Of a stretch of 64,000 nucleotides of DNA, positions 24,998 through 33,749 are shown piece by piece (the stretch's first letter is position 1; each line of letters begins with the position of its first letter). Source of the stretch: Quadrisphaera sp. DSM 44207. GTDB taxonomy: Bacteria; Actinomycetota; Actinomycetes; Actinomycetales; Quadrisphaeraceae. The stretch is from contig NZ_FNKA01000001.1 in assembly GCF_900101335.1 (NCBI RefSeq), forward strand, positions 1,216,464 through 1,280,463, read 5' to 3'. The position numbers and the translations under genes are program-made. The notes under the pieces are model-generated. The model was not told the DNA's origin and ran no database searches. It was given only the letters and a program-made list of their open reading frames with translations.

Positions 24998-26701
24998 TCA
25001 GGGTGTCCGGTTCGCCTGTTTGATCCGGTTCGTCAGCTCCGTCACCTGGTTGTACGTGGAACGGCGCTCGGCGAGCAGCTCGCGGACCTTGCGGTTCGCG
25101 TGCATGACCGTCGTGTGGTCCCGGCCGCCGAAGGCCTGCCCGATCTTGGGCAGCGACATCTCGGTCAGCTCCCGGCACAGGTACATCGCGATCTGCCGGG
25201 CGTTGACGAGCAGGCGCGAGCGCGAGGTGCCGCACAGGTCGTCGACGGACAGGCCGAAGTAGTCCGCCGTCTGCGCCAGGATCGTCGCCACGGTGACCTC
25301 GCCCGCCTCGCCGGTCACGAGGTCCTTGAGGACCACCTCGGCGAGGGAGAGGTCGACCGCCGAGCGGTTGAGGTTGGCGAACGCCGTCACCCGGATCAGG
25401 GCGCCCTCGAGCTCGCGGATGTTCGTCGAGATCCGCGAGCCGATGAACTCGAGCACGTCGTCGGGGGCCTGCAGGCGCTCGCTGATCGCCTTCTTGCGCA
25501 GGATCGCGATGCGCGTCTCGAGGTCCGGGGGCTGCACGTCGGTGAGCAGCCCCCACTCGAAGCGCGACTTCATGCGCTCCTCGAAGCCCGACAGCTGCTT
25601 GGGCGGCTGGTCGGAGGTGATGACGACCTGCTTGTTCGCGTTGTGCAGGGTGTTGAAGGTGTGGAAGAACTCCTCCTGCGTCTGCACCTTGTTCGACAGG
25701 AACTGGATGTCGTCGATCATGAGGATGTCGACGTCGCGGTGCCGGCGCTGGAAGGCGCTCGCCTTGTCGTCGCGGATGCTGTTGATGAAGTCGTTCGTGA
25801 ACTCCTCGGAGTTCACGTAGCGCACCCGCATGCCCGTGTACAGGTGCTGCGCGTAGTGCCCGATGGCGTGCAGCAGGTGCGTCTTGCCCAGCCCGGACTC
25901 GCCGTAGATGAACAGCGGGTTGTAGGCCTTCGCCGGCGCCTCGGCCACCGCGACCGCCGCCGCGTGCGCGAACCGGTTGCTCGACCCGATGACGAACGTG
26001 TCGAAGGTGTACTTCGGGTTCAGCCGGGTCGGCTCGCTCTCGCGGCGCGGCTCGCGGGCCCGCCGCGTCGGCGCCCGGCCGTCCGGCGCGGACACCGCGA
26101 AGAGGGCGCCGTCGTCCGCCGGCAGCAGGTCGGTGCCGTCCTCGTCGTGCGGGCCCGCCCCACCCCGATCCGGGTCCGCCGGGTCCGTCACGTCGGCCGG
26201 GTCCGTCACGTCGGCCGGGTCGGCCGGGTCCGCCGGGTCGGCGGACTGAGCCGGGTCGTCGAGGTCCGCGGCGCTCGCCGCGACGGCGCCCGCGGGCGCG
26301 GCGCCCCTCGCGTCCCGGCCGGCGACGTCCGCGAACCCACCGGCACCGAGCCCACCGGCCGCACCGAGCCCACCGGCCGCGCCGGCGCCGACCGCCGCGG
26401 GAGCGAGCTCAGCGGGCGGCTCGTCGTCCAGCGTGGGGTCGACGGTGACGGCCAGGCGCACCGACCGCCCCAGGCTCGCGGTGAGCGCCTCGGTGACGGG
26501 ACCGCGCACCCGCTGCTCGAGGACCTCCTTGGTGAGGTCGTTCGGCACGGCCAGCAGGGCCGTCCCCTCGAGCATGCCCAGCGGGCGGGTCAGGCGGACG
26601 AACCCGAGGTGCTGCCGCGAGACCCGCGCGTCCTCCGCGAGCGCGCTGACGACGGTGCGCCACAGGGTCGAGAGGTCCTCGGAGTTCGCCACGGACGACA
26701 C
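24998..26701 (-). CDS. dnaA: Chromosomal replication initiator protein DnaA
   Basis: The 567-residue protein starts at GTG 26701 with GGAG seven bases upstream; an in-frame GTG at 26692 is an alternative. Domain I is residues about 8-90. Domain II is a long Ala/Gly/Asp/Pro linker (about 95-225) with '[17 protein letters not shown]' repeats. The AAA+ domain III has Walker A 'GESGLGKT' at 267-274, '[10 protein letters not shown]' and sensor segments. Domain IV has the DNA-binding signature '[11 protein letters not shown]' (about 525-535). It binds boxes in oriC and opens the origin. Box-like sites in its own promoter (26724-26768) suggest autoregulation. Confidence 0.98.
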   Translation of the reverse strand: MSSVANSEDLSTLWRTVVSALAEDARVSRQHLGFVRLTRPLGMLEGTALLAVPNDLTKEVLEQRVRGPVTEALTASLGRSVRLAVTVDPTLDDEPPAELAPAAVGAGAAGGLGAAGGLGAGGFADVAGRDARGAAPAGAVAASAADLDDPAQSADPADPADPADVTDPADVTDPADPDRGGAGPHDEDGTDLLPADDGALFAVSAPDGRAPTRRAREPRRESEPTRLNPKYTFDTFVIGSSNRFAHAAAVAVAEAPAKAYNPLFIYGESGLGKTHLLHAIGHYAQHLYTGMRVRYVNSEEFTNDFINSIRDDKASAFQRRHRDVDILMIDDIQFLSNKVQTQEEFFHTFNTLHNANKQVVITSDQPPKQLSGFEERMKSRFEWGLLTDVQPPDLETRIAILRKKAISERLQAPDDVLEFIGSRISTNIRELEGALIRVTAFANLNRSAVDLSLAEVVLKDLVTGEAGEVTVATILAQTADYFGLSVDDLCGTSRSRLLVNARQIAMYLCRELTEMSLPKIGQAFGGRDHTTVMHANRKVRELLAERRSTYNQVTELTNRIKQANRTP

Positions 26702-26723
26702 TGTCCCACTCCGGCGGCCTGCT

Positions 26724-26768
26724 CCGTCCACAAGTCTGTCCACACCTGTGCACGACGGGTGTGGACGC
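26724..26768. promoter_or_regulatory. DnaA-box-like sites in the dnaA upstream region
   Basis: CCGTCCACA at 26724-26732 and CTGTCCACA at 26736-26744 are in the same orientation, 12 bases apart. An opposite TGTGGACGC is at 26760-26768. The cluster starts 23 bases upstream of the dnaA GTG, so it likely overlaps the dnaA promoter; this fits the autoregulation known for DnaA in other bacteria. Confidence 0.55.
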
Positions 26769-26837
26769 TCGGGCAGCGGCGACGCTAGCAACGCCGCGGG
26801 GGTCGGGGCAAGGCGCTCGGGCGGGTCCGGGCCGCGA

Positions 26838-26887
26838 CGCGCCCGCGGGAGGGCAGGTTGACCCTCCCGCGGGCGCGCCCGTACCGT
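26838..26887 (+). promoter_or_regulatory. rpmH promoter embedded in a perfect 16-base dyad
   Basis: A -35 TTGACC (26858-26863) and -10 TACCGT (26882-26887) are separated by 18 bases and lie about 80 bases before rpmH. The -35 overlaps the spacer and right arm of a perfect inverted repeat, with arms CGCGCCCGCGGGAGGG (26838-26853) and its complement (26862-26877), spacer 8 bases. The promoter call comes from spacing and consensus; the dyad could be an operator or a leader structure. Confidence 0.6.
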
Positions 26888-26965
26888 GGAGCGGTTGCGG
26901 CCGGCGGTGCTGGCCTCCCCGCGGCGCTCCTGCCGTGCGGTGGAAGACCAGATGGAGTGGATGTC

Positions 26966-27103
26966 GTGAGCAAGCGGACCTTCCAGCCGAACAACCGGCG
27001 TCGTGCCAAGGTGCACGGCTTCCGGCTGCGCATGCGCACCCGCGCCGGCCGCGCGATCCTCGCCGCGCGCCGCCGCAAGGGTCGCGACGCGCTGTCCGCC
27101 TGA
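26966..27103 (+). CDS. rpmH: 50S ribosomal protein L34
   Basis: The 45-residue basic protein has the full L34 signature '[17 protein letters not shown]' followed by '[17 protein letters not shown]'. It starts at GTG with GGAG 10 bases upstream. L34 is a late-assembling protein of the large subunit. It leads the rpmH-rnpA-yidD-yidC gene run that diverges from dnaA, an arrangement conserved across bacteria. Confidence 0.98.
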   Translation: MSKRTFQPNNRRRAKVHGFRLRMRTRAGRAILAARRRKGRDALSA

Positions 27104-27117
27104 GGCCCGGACGCCGG

Positions 27118-27507
27118 GTGCTGCCGTCGGTGCACCGCATGCGCCGCTCCCCGGACTTCGCCACGGCGGTCCGGCGGGGTCGTCGCACCGGGCGCCGACG
27201 GCTCGTCGTGCACCTGCTGCCCGGGCCGAGCGGGTCGGGCGCGCGGGACCCCGCCCCGGGCGCGGTCCCGAGCCCGACCCCGCCGGCGCTCGTCGGCTTC
27301 GTGGTGTCCAGGGCCGTGGGGGGTGCCGTGGTGCGCAACCGCGTGGAGCGGCGCCTGCGCGCCCAGGTGGCGCAGCGCCTGCACCTGCTGCCCCCGGACA
27401 GCCGCGTCGTCGTCCGCGCCACCCCGGCCGCGGCGCAGGCCGTGTCCGCCGAGCTGGGCGCCGACCTCGACTCGGCCCTGCGCAGCCTGCTGCGCCCCGC
27501 GCCGTGA
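27118..27507 (+). CDS. rnpA: Ribonuclease P protein component
   Basis: From the GTG at 27118 the protein has 129 residues and begins '[20 protein letters not shown]', the usual actinobacterial RnpA N-terminus. The RNA-binding '[12 protein letters not shown]' segment (the RNR motif) is intact. It pairs with the RNase P RNA to remove 5' leaders of tRNA precursors. A stretch of about 20 residues rich in Pro/Gly/Ser (around 35-58) is an insertion in the loop before '[11 protein letters not shown]'. It overlaps yidD by four bases. Confidence 0.94.
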   Translation: MLPSVHRMRRSPDFATAVRRGRRTGRRRLVVHLLPGPSGSGARDPAPGAVPSPTPPALVGFVVSRAVGGAVVRNRVERRLRAQVAQRLHLLPPDSRVVVRATPAAAQAVSAELGADLDSALRSLLRPAP

Positions 27508-27803
27508 GGGCGCTGGCGCGCGTGCCGGCGCTGGTGCTCGTCGGGATCGTGCGCGCCTACCAGCTGCTCGTCTCCCCGCTGCTGGGGCCGGTGTGCCGGT
27601 ACGCGCCGTCCTGCTCCTCCTACGCCGTCCAGGCGCTGCAGCGGCACGGCGCCCTGCGCGGCTCCTGGCTGGCGGCGCGCCGCGTCCTGCGGTGCCACCC
27701 GTGGGCCGCCGGCGGCTGGGACCCCGTCCCGCCCGCGGCCCCTCCGTCCCCGGCGTCAGCGGACGCCGCGTCCGCGCCCCCTGAGCCCTCGAGGACCTCG
27801 TGA
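27504..27803 (+). CDS. yidD: Membrane protein insertion efficiency factor YidD
   Basis: The 99-residue protein starts at a GTG overlapping the rnpA stop. It has the family core '[20 protein letters not shown]' followed by '[12 protein letters not shown]' and '[18 protein letters not shown]', including the conserved Cys residues. The N-terminus is amphipathic and associates with the membrane. YidD assists YidC-dependent insertion. The tail after residue 80 is Pro/Ala/Ser-rich. It overlaps the yidC start. Confidence 0.95.
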   Translation: MRALARVPALVLVGIVRAYQLLVSPLLGPVCRYAPSCSSYAVQALQRHGALRGSWLAARRVLRCHPWAAGGWDPVPPAAPPSPASADAASAPPEPSRTS

Positions 27804-28882
27804 TGGATGCCATCGCCAGCCTGTTCCGCGCGATCGGAGACTTCTTCCTCGCGCTCTTCTACCCGATCGAGCTGGCCGTGGCCTGGATCATGGTCCGCTT
27901 CCACGACCTGCTCACGGCGATGGGCATGGCGCCCGAGAGCGGCTGGACGTGGGCGCTGTCGATCGTCGGGCTCGTGGTCGTCATCCGGATCCTGCTGATC
28001 CCGCTCTTCGTCAAGCAGATCAAGGCCTCGCGCGGCATGGCGCTCGTGCAGCCGGAGATGCGCAAGCTGCAGCAGAAGTACAAGGGCAAGACCGACCCGG
28101 CGTCCCGCGAGGCGATGTCGCGGGAGATGATGGAGCTGTACCGGCACCACGGCACGAACCCGTTCGCCTCGTGCCTGCCGATCCTCCTGCAGGCGCCGAT
28201 CTTCTTCGCCCTCTTCCGGGTGCTCAACACGCACATCCGCGACGCGGACGGCATCGGCGCGCTCACCGGCGAGCTGGCCCAGCAGGCGGCGGGCTCGACC
28301 CTGTTCGGGGCGCGCCTGGTCGACACGTTCCTCGGCAGCGACGACCTGAACGTCCGGATCCTCACGATCGTCCTGATCGTCCTGATGTCGGCCACCATGT
28401 TCATCACCCAGCGCCAGCTGATGATGAAGAACATGCCGGCGTCCGCGCTGGACAACCCCTTCGCGCAGCAGCAGAAGATCCTGCTCTACGCGTTCCCGAT
28501 CATCTTCGCGGTCACCGGCGTGAACTTCCCGATCGGCGTGCTCATCTACTGGCTCACGACGAACCTGTGGACCGGCGGCCAGCAGTTCTACGTCATCCGC
28601 CGCATGCCGGCGCCCGGCTCGCAGGCCGAGCGCGCGCTGCAGGAGCGCCGCGCGCGCAAGGGCAGGGGCGCGCCCGCCGCCGAGGCCGTCGTCCAGGCCC
28701 AGCCGGTCGTCAAGGGCCAGCGCGTGCAGCCCAAGCGCAAGGACCGCGCCCGCCCCTCGCGGCCCTCGCCGTCCGGGCCCGGCCGCTCCGGCTCCGGCGC
28801 CGCTCCCGCGTCCGGTGCCACTCCCGCGTCCGGGACGGCGGGCGGCGTCGAGGCGCCCGGCCGGGCCCGCGCCACCGACTGA
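27800..28882 (+). CDS. yidC: Membrane protein insertase YidC (Oxa1 family)
   Basis: The 360-residue protein starts at GTG 27800 or at the ATG at 27803. It has five membrane segments in the Oxa1-type core and lacks the large periplasmic domain of proteobacterial YidC. Conserved features are '[19 protein letters not shown]' with the functionally important Arg in the first core helix, '[20 protein letters not shown]' and '[20 protein letters not shown]'. The basic C-terminal tail (about 280-360) is Arg/Ala/Pro-rich and is likely to contact ribosomes. It inserts membrane proteins alone or with SecYEG. Confidence 0.96.
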   Translation: MMDAIASLFRAIGDFFLALFYPIELAVAWIMVRFHDLLTAMGMAPESGWTWALSIVGLVVVIRILLIPLFVKQIKASRGMALVQPEMRKLQQKYKGKTDPASREAMSREMMELYRHHGTNPFASCLPILLQAPIFFALFRVLNTHIRDADGIGALTGELAQQAAGSTLFGARLVDTFLGSDDLNVRILTIVLIVLMSATMFITQRQLMMKNMPASALDNPFAQQQKILLYAFPIIFAVTGVNFPIGVLIYWLTTNLWTGGQQFYVIRRMPAPGSQAERALQERRARKGRGAPAAEAVVQAQPVVKGQRVQPKRKDRARPSRPSPSGPGRSGSGAAPASGATPASGTAGGVEAPGRARATD

Positions 28883-28960
28883 CGCCGCGGCCGCCGACCG
28901 GCCGCCGGACCACCCGCGGCCCGCGGCCCGCGCACCGACCCGCACGCCGAGGAGGCTCCC

Positions 28961-29563
28961 GTGAGCGAGACCAGCACCACCGCGACCGGCGGCGGCGACC
29001 CCGCCGTCCCGACCGACCCGACCCCGGCGCCCGGCGCGGAGGACGCCGGCGCCGAGCGCACCGGCGAGGAGGGCGGGCGCCCGTCCCGGCTGGCGCGCCT
29101 GGAGGAGGAGGGCGAGGTGGCCGCCGACTACCTCGAGGAGCTCCTCGACATCACCGACCTCGACGGGGACATCGACATCGACGTCGAGGACGGGCGGGCC
29201 GCGGTCTCGATCGTGGCCGACCCCGTCTCCTCCCGCGCCCTGCGCCGCCTGACCGGGCCGCGCGGCGAGGTGCTCGAGGCCCTGCAGGAGCTGACCCGCC
29301 TGGCGGTGCAGGCCCGCATCGGCGAGCGCAGCCGCCTCATGCTCGACGTCGCCGGCTACCGGGCGCAGCGCCGCGAGGAGCTCGTGCGCGCCACCGAGGA
29401 GGTCGTCGAGCGCGTGCGCCGCGACGGCGCGCCCGTGCGGATGGAGCCCATGAACCCCTTCGAGCGCAAGGTCGTCCACGACGTCGTGGCGGCCGCCGGC
29501 CTCGTCAGCGACTCCGAGGGCGTGGAGCCGCAGCGGCGGGTCGTCGTCCAGCCGTCGGCGTGA
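28961..29563 (+). CDS. KhpB/Jag family RNA-binding protein (KH and R3H domains)
   Basis: The 200-residue protein starts at GTG after GAGGAGG. A disordered acidic N-terminus (1-45) is followed by a KH domain (about 70-130) and an R3H domain (about 135-192) with 'MNPFERKVVHDVVAAAG', where R3H proteins carry the Arg-x-x-x-His motif (Arg and His here are in 'ERKVVH'). The Jag_N domain found in firmicute members is absent. KhpB proteins bind RNA and affect cell elongation. Its place between yidC and rsmG is widely conserved, and it overlaps rsmG by four bases. Confidence 0.93.
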   Translation: MSETSTTATGGGDPAVPTDPTPAPGAEDAGAERTGEEGGRPSRLARLEEEGEVAADYLEELLDITDLDGDIDIDVEDGRAAVSIVADPVSSRALRRLTGPRGEVLEALQELTRLAVQARIGERSRLMLDVAGYRAQRREELVRATEEVVERVRRDGAPVRMEPMNPFERKVVHDVVAAAGLVSDSEGVEPQRRVVVQPSA

Positions 29564-30348
29564 CCGCCGGGTCGGTCGCGGGCCCGCACGGGGCACCGGG
29601 GGAGCCGGCCGGGGTTTCCCGTGGAACGCCTTCGGGCGGTCCTGGAGCGGCCCCGGTGCCGCCGGAGCTCGCCGGCGCGGTGGAGCGGGTCTTCGGGGAA
29701 CGCGCGGACCTCGCGCGCCGGTACGCGGAGCACCTGGCGACGTCCGCCGTCGAGCGCGGCCTGGTCGGGCCGCGCGAGGTGGGGCGGATCTGGGAGCGGC
29801 ACGTGCTCAACTGCGCCGTCGTGGGCGAGCTGCTGCCGCAGGGCGCCGCGGTCGTGGACGTCGGCAGCGGCGCGGGCCTGCCGGGGCTGTGCCTGGCGCT
29901 GGCGCGCCCGGACGCGGCGGTGGTGCTCGTCGAGCCGCTGGAGCGCCGCATGACCTGGCTGCGCGAGGTCGTCGACGACCTCGCGCTCCCCGTCGCGGTG
30001 GTGCGCGGGCGCGCCGAGGAGGTGGCGGGCACCGGCCGCGTGCCGCCCGCGGACGTCGTCACCGCCCGCGCCGTGGCGCCGCTGGAGCGGCTCGCCCGCT
30101 GGTGCCTGCCGCTGCTGCGCCCCGGCGGCGCGCTGCTGGCGCTCAAGGGCCGCACGGCCGCCGAGGAGCTGGCCGCCGCCCGCCCGGTGCTGCGCCGCCT
30201 GGGCGCCGTCTCGGAGGAGGTCGTGACGGCGGGGGCTGGTGTCGTGCCCGGACCGACCACCATCGTCCGGGCTACTGTGGGCCCCGGTCGAGGGCCGGCC
30301 GGTTCCCGGGGCCGGCGGACGGGGTCGGGACGGGCCGGCCGTGGGTGA
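29560..30348 (+). CDS. rsmG: 16S rRNA (guanine-N7) methyltransferase RsmG (GidB)
   Basis: The 262-residue protein starts at a GTG overlapping the khpB stop. The SAM-binding motif 'VVDVGSGAGLPGLCLAL' and 'ERHVLNCAVV' are typical. It methylates G527 of 16S rRNA (E. coli numbering), a site linked to streptomycin sensitivity. A 35-residue Gly/Pro-rich N-terminal extension precedes the fold. The peptide 'GVSRGT' in it is encoded by a parS-like sequence (29614-29627), a placement known from other actinobacteria and firmicutes. The C-terminal 20 residues are Gly/Arg-rich. Confidence 0.94.
   Translation: MTAGSVAGPHGAPGEPAGVSRGTPSGGPGAAPVPPELAGAVERVFGERADLARRYAEHLATSAVERGLVGPREVGRIWERHVLNCAVVGELLPQGAAVVDVGSGAGLPGLCLALARPDAAVVLVEPLERRMTWLREVVDDLALPVAVVRGRAEEVAGTGRVPPADVVTARAVAPLERLARWCLPLLRPGGALLALKGRTAAEELAAARPVLRRLGAVSEEVVTAGAGVVPGPTTIVRATVGPGRGPAGSRGRRTGSGRAGRG
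29614..29627. other. parS: Candidate parS centromere-like site inside rsmG
   Basis: GTTTCCCGTGGAAC matches 12 of 14 positions of the consensus GTTTCACGTGAAAC; the two changes are at symmetric positions (A to C and A to G). It lies 0.85 kb before parA. ParB binding is inferred from sequence only. Confidence 0.6.
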
Positions 30349-30477
30349 GCGAGCCGTCGGGCACAGGGCGGCGCTCACGGCGACGACGCAGGAGGAGTCG
30401 TGAGCGAGCGGAGCGAGCGAGCCGTCGGGCACGGGGCGGCGCTCACGGCGACGACGCAGGAGGAGTCGTGAGCGAGC
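30347..30477. repeat. 68-base direct repeat spanning the parA ribosome-binding region
   Basis: Two copies of a 63-base block (30347-30409 and 30415-30477), offset by 68 bases, differ at one position (A at 30365, G at 30433). Each ends with GGAGGAGTCGTGAGCGAGC, so the parA ribosome site and start exist twice. The first copy opens a 23-codon reading frame ending in the GTGA that overlaps the parA start. The joint GAGCGAGCGGAGCGAGCGAG is itself a short repeat. Confidence 0.9.
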
Positions 30478-31586
30478 AGGAGTGGACGTCGGGCCGGCGC
30501 AGGGCGCGGCGCAGCGGCGCCGACGACGCGGACGACCTGCGCCGGCGCACCCAGGTGGCCTCGGCCATCCCCGAGGCGGACGACGACACGCCCCTCGCGC
30601 GCCAGGCGGCGGTGGACGCGCGCATGCGCATCACGCTGCACGGGCGGCGCCTGCCGCACCCGGAGCGCACGCGCGTGATGACGGTGGCGAACCAGAAGGG
30701 CGGCGTCGGGAAGACGACGACCGCGGTGAACCTGGCCGCCGCGCTGGCGCAGTCCGGCCTCGAGGTGCTCGTCCTCGACGTGGACCCGCAGGGCAACGCC
30801 TCCACGGCGCTCGGGATCGACCACCACAGCGACATCCCCGGCACCTACGAGGTGCTCGTCGAGGGCGCGGCGCTGGTGGACACCGTGCAGCCGTGCCGGG
30901 ACGTCGAGGGCCTGTGGTGCTGCCCGGCGACCATCGACCTGGCGGGCGCCGAGATCGAGCTGGTGACGATGGAGCACCGCGAGTCGCTGCTGCGCCGCGC
31001 GATCGCGCAGCACCTCGCGGACCGCCGCTCCCGCGGGATGCCGCGGCTGGACTACGTCCTCATCGACTGCCCGCCCAGCCTCGGCCTGATCACCGTGAAC
31101 GCGTTCTCGGCGGCGGAGGAGGTGCTCATCCCGATCCAGTGCGAGTACTACGCGCTGGAGGGCCTGAGCCAGCTGCTGCGCAACATCGGGCTCGTGCAGG
31201 AGCACCTGAACCCCGCCCTGCGGGTCTCGACGATCCTGCTGACGATGTACGACGCCCGCACCCGCCTGGCCGCGCAGGTCGCCGAGGAGGTGCGCACGCA
31301 CTTCCCGCACACGGTGCTGAAGACGACGATCCCGCGCTCGGTGCGGATCTCGGAGGCCCCCAGCCACGGCCTGACGGTGATGTCGTACGACCCCGGCTCC
31401 AGCGGCGCCCTGTCGTACCTGGCCGCCGCCCGCGAGATCGCCGAGCGGGAGGCGGAGGCCCGCCGCGCCGCGGCCGCGGCGCACGCCCCGCAAGGGGCCG
31501 CGACCGGTCAGCACGCCGCCGCGGCGCTGGTCGACCTGACCGGGCAGTCCCACCAGCACGCCACGGCGACGGGGGAGCAGCGATGA
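30468..31586 (+). CDS. parA: Chromosome partitioning ATPase ParA (Soj)
   Basis: The 372-residue protein starts at the GTG preceded by GGAGGAG. The P-loop is the deviant Walker A 'KGGVGKTT' (about residues 80-87), with 'LDVDPQGNA' and '[11 protein letters not shown]' as later motifs. ATP-bound ParA coats the nucleoid and is stimulated by ParB-parS to move origins. An in-frame GTG at 30345, overlapping the rsmG stop, would add a 41-residue Arg-rich N-terminus but lacks a good ribosome site. The 70-residue N-terminal region before the P-loop is longer than in Bacillus Soj and typical of actinobacteria. It overlaps parB (ATGA). Confidence 0.95.
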   Translation: MSEQEWTSGRRRARRSGADDADDLRRRTQVASAIPEADDDTPLARQAAVDARMRITLHGRRLPHPERTRVMTVANQKGGVGKTTTAVNLAAALAQSGLEVLVLDVDPQGNASTALGIDHHSDIPGTYEVLVEGAALVDTVQPCRDVEGLWCCPATIDLAGAEIELVTMEHRESLLRRAIAQHLADRRSRGMPRLDYVLIDCPPSLGLITVNAFSAAEEVLIPIQCEYYALEGLSQLLRNIGLVQEHLNPALRVSTILLTMYDARTRLAAQVAEEVRTHFPHTVLKTTIPRSVRISEAPSHGLTVMSYDPGSSGALSYLAAAREIAEREAEARRAAAAAHAPQGAATGQHAAAALVDLTGQSHQHATATGEQR

Positions 31587-32977
31587 CGGATCGGCGCCGC
31601 GGTCTCGGCCGGGGCCTGGGGGCCCTGATCCCCTCGGCGCCGGTCCCTCCTGAGCCGGCAGCTCCCGGGCCGGTCCCTCCTGAGCCGGTTCCTCCCGCCG
31701 GCCCGGTCGGCGCGCCCGTCGACGCCGCCGCGCCGGTGATGCAGGAGCAGCCGCGGGCGCACAGCGCCGCCCCGCCGGTGCCCGCGGGGCTGTACCCGCC
31801 GCTCCAGGCCTTCGCACCGGCCGCCGCACCGGCACCGGCACCTGCACCGGCACCGGGCATCGAGCGGCCCGTGGAGCGGCTCGGGGAGCGCACGGTCGAC
31901 CTGCGGGACCAGCCCGCGCACCAGCCCGTGCACCAGCCCGCGCACCGGCCCGCGCACCGGCTCGCGCTGCTGCCGGTGCCGGGCGCGCACTTCGCCGAGG
32001 TCCCCGTGGACCAGGTGGCGCCGAACCCGCGCCAGCCCCGGCAGGTCTTCGACGAGGACGCCCAGGCCGAGCTGGTGCACAGCGTGCGCGAGATCGGCGT
32101 CCTGCAGCCCGTCGTCGTGCGGCCCGTGGGCGCCGACGAGCACGGGCAGCGCTACGAGCTCGTCATGGGCGAGCGGCGCTGGCGCGCCAGCCAGGCCGCG
32201 GGCCTGGAGACGATCCCCGCGATCGTGCGCGAGACCAGCGACGACGACCTGCTGCGCGACGCCCTGCTGGAGAACCTGCACCGCAGCCAGCTGAACCCGC
32301 TCGAGGAGGCCGCGGCCTACCAGCAGCTCCTCGACGACTTCGGCTGCACGCACGACCACCTGGCGCAGCGCATCGGCCGCTCGCGACCGCAGATCTCCAA
32401 CACGATCCGCCTGCTGCGCCTGCCGCCGCTGGTGCAGCGGCGCGTCGCCGCCGGCGTGCTCTCGGCCGGGCACGCGCGCGCCCTGCTCGGCCTCGGCGAC
32501 GCCGCCGCCATGGAGCGCCTCGCGCAGCGCATCGTCGCGGAGGGCCTGTCGGTGCGGGCCACCGAGGAGGTCGTCGCCCTCGGCGGGGACGGCGCGGCGC
32601 CGCTGCGCGCCCGCGCCGGGCGCCGCGGGGGCTCGCCGCAGGGCCTGGAGGACCTCGCCGCCCGCCTCTCCGACCGCTTCGAGACCCGGGTGAGCATCGC
32701 CATGGGGCAGCGCCGGGGCAGGGTCGTGGTCGAGTTCGCCGGCGTGGAGGACCTCAACCGCATCCTCGCGGCCCTGGCGCCCGACGAGGACGCCGTGGAC
32801 CCCGCGCACCTGCCGCCGCGGGCCGCCGCTGCCCCGGGGCCCGCCGGGGCTCCCCGGCGGGCGCCCGCGGGGGAGCCGCCGCACGGCTGGGTCCCCGCAC
32901 CGCCGTCCGCCGCGTGGTCCGAGCAGGCCTCGTGGCGCTCCGAGGGGTCCCTGCGGGGGTCCGCCGATCCCGGGTGA
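31583..32977 (+). CDS. parB: Chromosome partitioning protein ParB (Spo0J)
   Basis: The 464-residue protein has an N-terminal CTPase/ParB domain with '[13 protein letters not shown]' and the 'GERRWRAS' motif (box II, nucleotide binding). A helix-turn-helix parS-binding domain ('[20 protein letters not shown]'-like region, written here as '[20 protein letters not shown]') and a C-terminal dimerisation domain follow. It binds parS and spreads as a CTP-dependent clamp. The first 130 residues form an unusually long Pro/Ala-rich region with 'PVPPEP', 'PAPAPAPAP' and '[16 protein letters not shown]' repeats. A second disordered tail (about 405-464) follows the dimerisation domain. Confidence 0.95.
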   Translation: MTDRRRGLGRGLGALIPSAPVPPEPAAPGPVPPEPVPPAGPVGAPVDAAAPVMQEQPRAHSAAPPVPAGLYPPLQAFAPAAAPAPAPAPAPGIERPVERLGERTVDLRDQPAHQPVHQPAHRPAHRLALLPVPGAHFAEVPVDQVAPNPRQPRQVFDEDAQAELVHSVREIGVLQPVVVRPVGADEHGQRYELVMGERRWRASQAAGLETIPAIVRETSDDDLLRDALLENLHRSQLNPLEEAAAYQQLLDDFGCTHDHLAQRIGRSRPQISNTIRLLRLPPLVQRRVAAGVLSAGHARALLGLGDAAAMERLAQRIVAEGLSVRATEEVVALGGDGAAPLRARAGRRGGSPQGLEDLAARLSDRFETRVSIAMGQRRGRVVVEFAGVEDLNRILAALAPDEDAVDPAHLPPRAAAAPGPAGAPRRAPAGEPPHGWVPAPPSAAWSEQASWRSEGSLRGSADPG

Positions 32978-33003
32978 GGGCGTGCGGCGGCTGCGCCGCC
33001 CCG

Positions 33004-33056
33004 CCGTCCACAGGTCCTGAGCGAGCGTCCACAGGTGTGAGCGAGTCTGTGGACAG
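33004..33056. other. Cluster of three DnaA-box-like sites after parB
   Basis: Direct copies of GTCCACAGGT start at 33006 and 33027 (21 bases apart, each followed by GAGCGAG), and an inverted CTGTGGAC lies at 33047-33054. CCGTCCACA (33004-33012) and GCGTCCACA (33025-33033) differ from TTGTCCACA at two positions. The cluster is in the short gap before the GNAT gene. Confidence 0.5.
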
Positions 33057-33065
33057 GAGGTGTGC

Positions 33066-33716
33066 ATGAGCCGGCGGATGGTGCCCCTGACGCTGGAGGC
33101 CCTCCCCGAGCTGCCCGCGCCGTGCCGGCGCTGCGTGGTGTGGGAGCTGGACCCCGTGGCGGCCCGCCGCGTGGAGGAGGACGGCGGTGCGGCCTTCGAG
33201 AAGGAGGCGTGGCTGTCGGGCGTGCTGCTCGGCTGGGGCACCGCCGGGCGGCTGGCGTACGTCGACGACGAGCTCGCCGGCTTCCTCGCCTACGCGCCGC
33301 CCGTGCACGTGCCGCGCTCGCTGGCGTTCCCGACCTCCCCCGTCAGCGCGGACGCCGTGCTCCTCATGGGCGGGCAGGTGGTGCCCGCCCACCGCGGGGG
33401 CGGGCTGGCGCGCATGCTCGTGCAGGGCGTCGCCAAGGACCTCACCCAGCGCGGCGTGCGGGCCCTGGAGGCGTTCGGGGTGACCGAGGCGGCGCTGCGC
33501 GCCGGCGAGCGGCCCCGCTGCGTGGTGCCTTCGGCCTTCCTCGAGGCCGTCGGGTTCACCGTGGTGCGCGACCACGCGCGCTACCCGCGGCTGCGCCTGG
33601 AGCTGCGCACGGCGCTGTCGTGGCGCGAGGACGTCGAGGCCGCCCTGGAGCGGATCCTGGCCACCGTGCGCGTGCCCGCCCTCAGCGGCACGGGCGCGAC
33701 CTCCCGCTCCCGCTGA
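33066..33716 (+). CDS. GNAT family N-acetyltransferase
   Basis: The 216-residue protein starts at ATG with AGGAGG five bases upstream; an in-frame GTG at 33060 overlaps that ribosome site. The acetyl-CoA binding motif A is 'GGQVVPAHRGGGLARMLVQG' (the Q/RxxGxG/A-type turn is 'HRGGGLA'). The N-terminal half, with 'PAPCRRCVVWEL', resembles the GNAT genes found next to parB in streptomycetes and related genera. The substrate is unknown. It begins 88 bases after parB, with box-like sites between, and converges with cwlM. Confidence 0.88.
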   Translation: MSRRMVPLTLEALPELPAPCRRCVVWELDPVAARRVEEDGGAAFEKEAWLSGVLLGWGTAGRLAYVDDELAGFLAYAPPVHVPRSLAFPTSPVSADAVLLMGGQVVPAHRGGGLARMLVQGVAKDLTQRGVRALEAFGVTEAALRAGERPRCVVPSAFLEAVGFTVVRDHARYPRLRLELRTALSWREDVEAALERILATVRVPALSGTGATSRSR

Positions 33717-33749
33717 CCCCGGGCGCTCCCGCCGACGCCGGGCGCCCGC

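Noticed and set aside
25049..25062. Further parS-like sequence in dnaA (GTTGTACGTGGAAC)
   Set aside because: Only 11 of 14 positions match and the mismatches are not symmetric; chance similarity is likely.
30345..30467. N-terminal extension of ParA from GTG 30345
   Set aside because: The extension is Arg-rich repeat translation with no ribosome site; GGAGGAG before GTG 30468 fits better.
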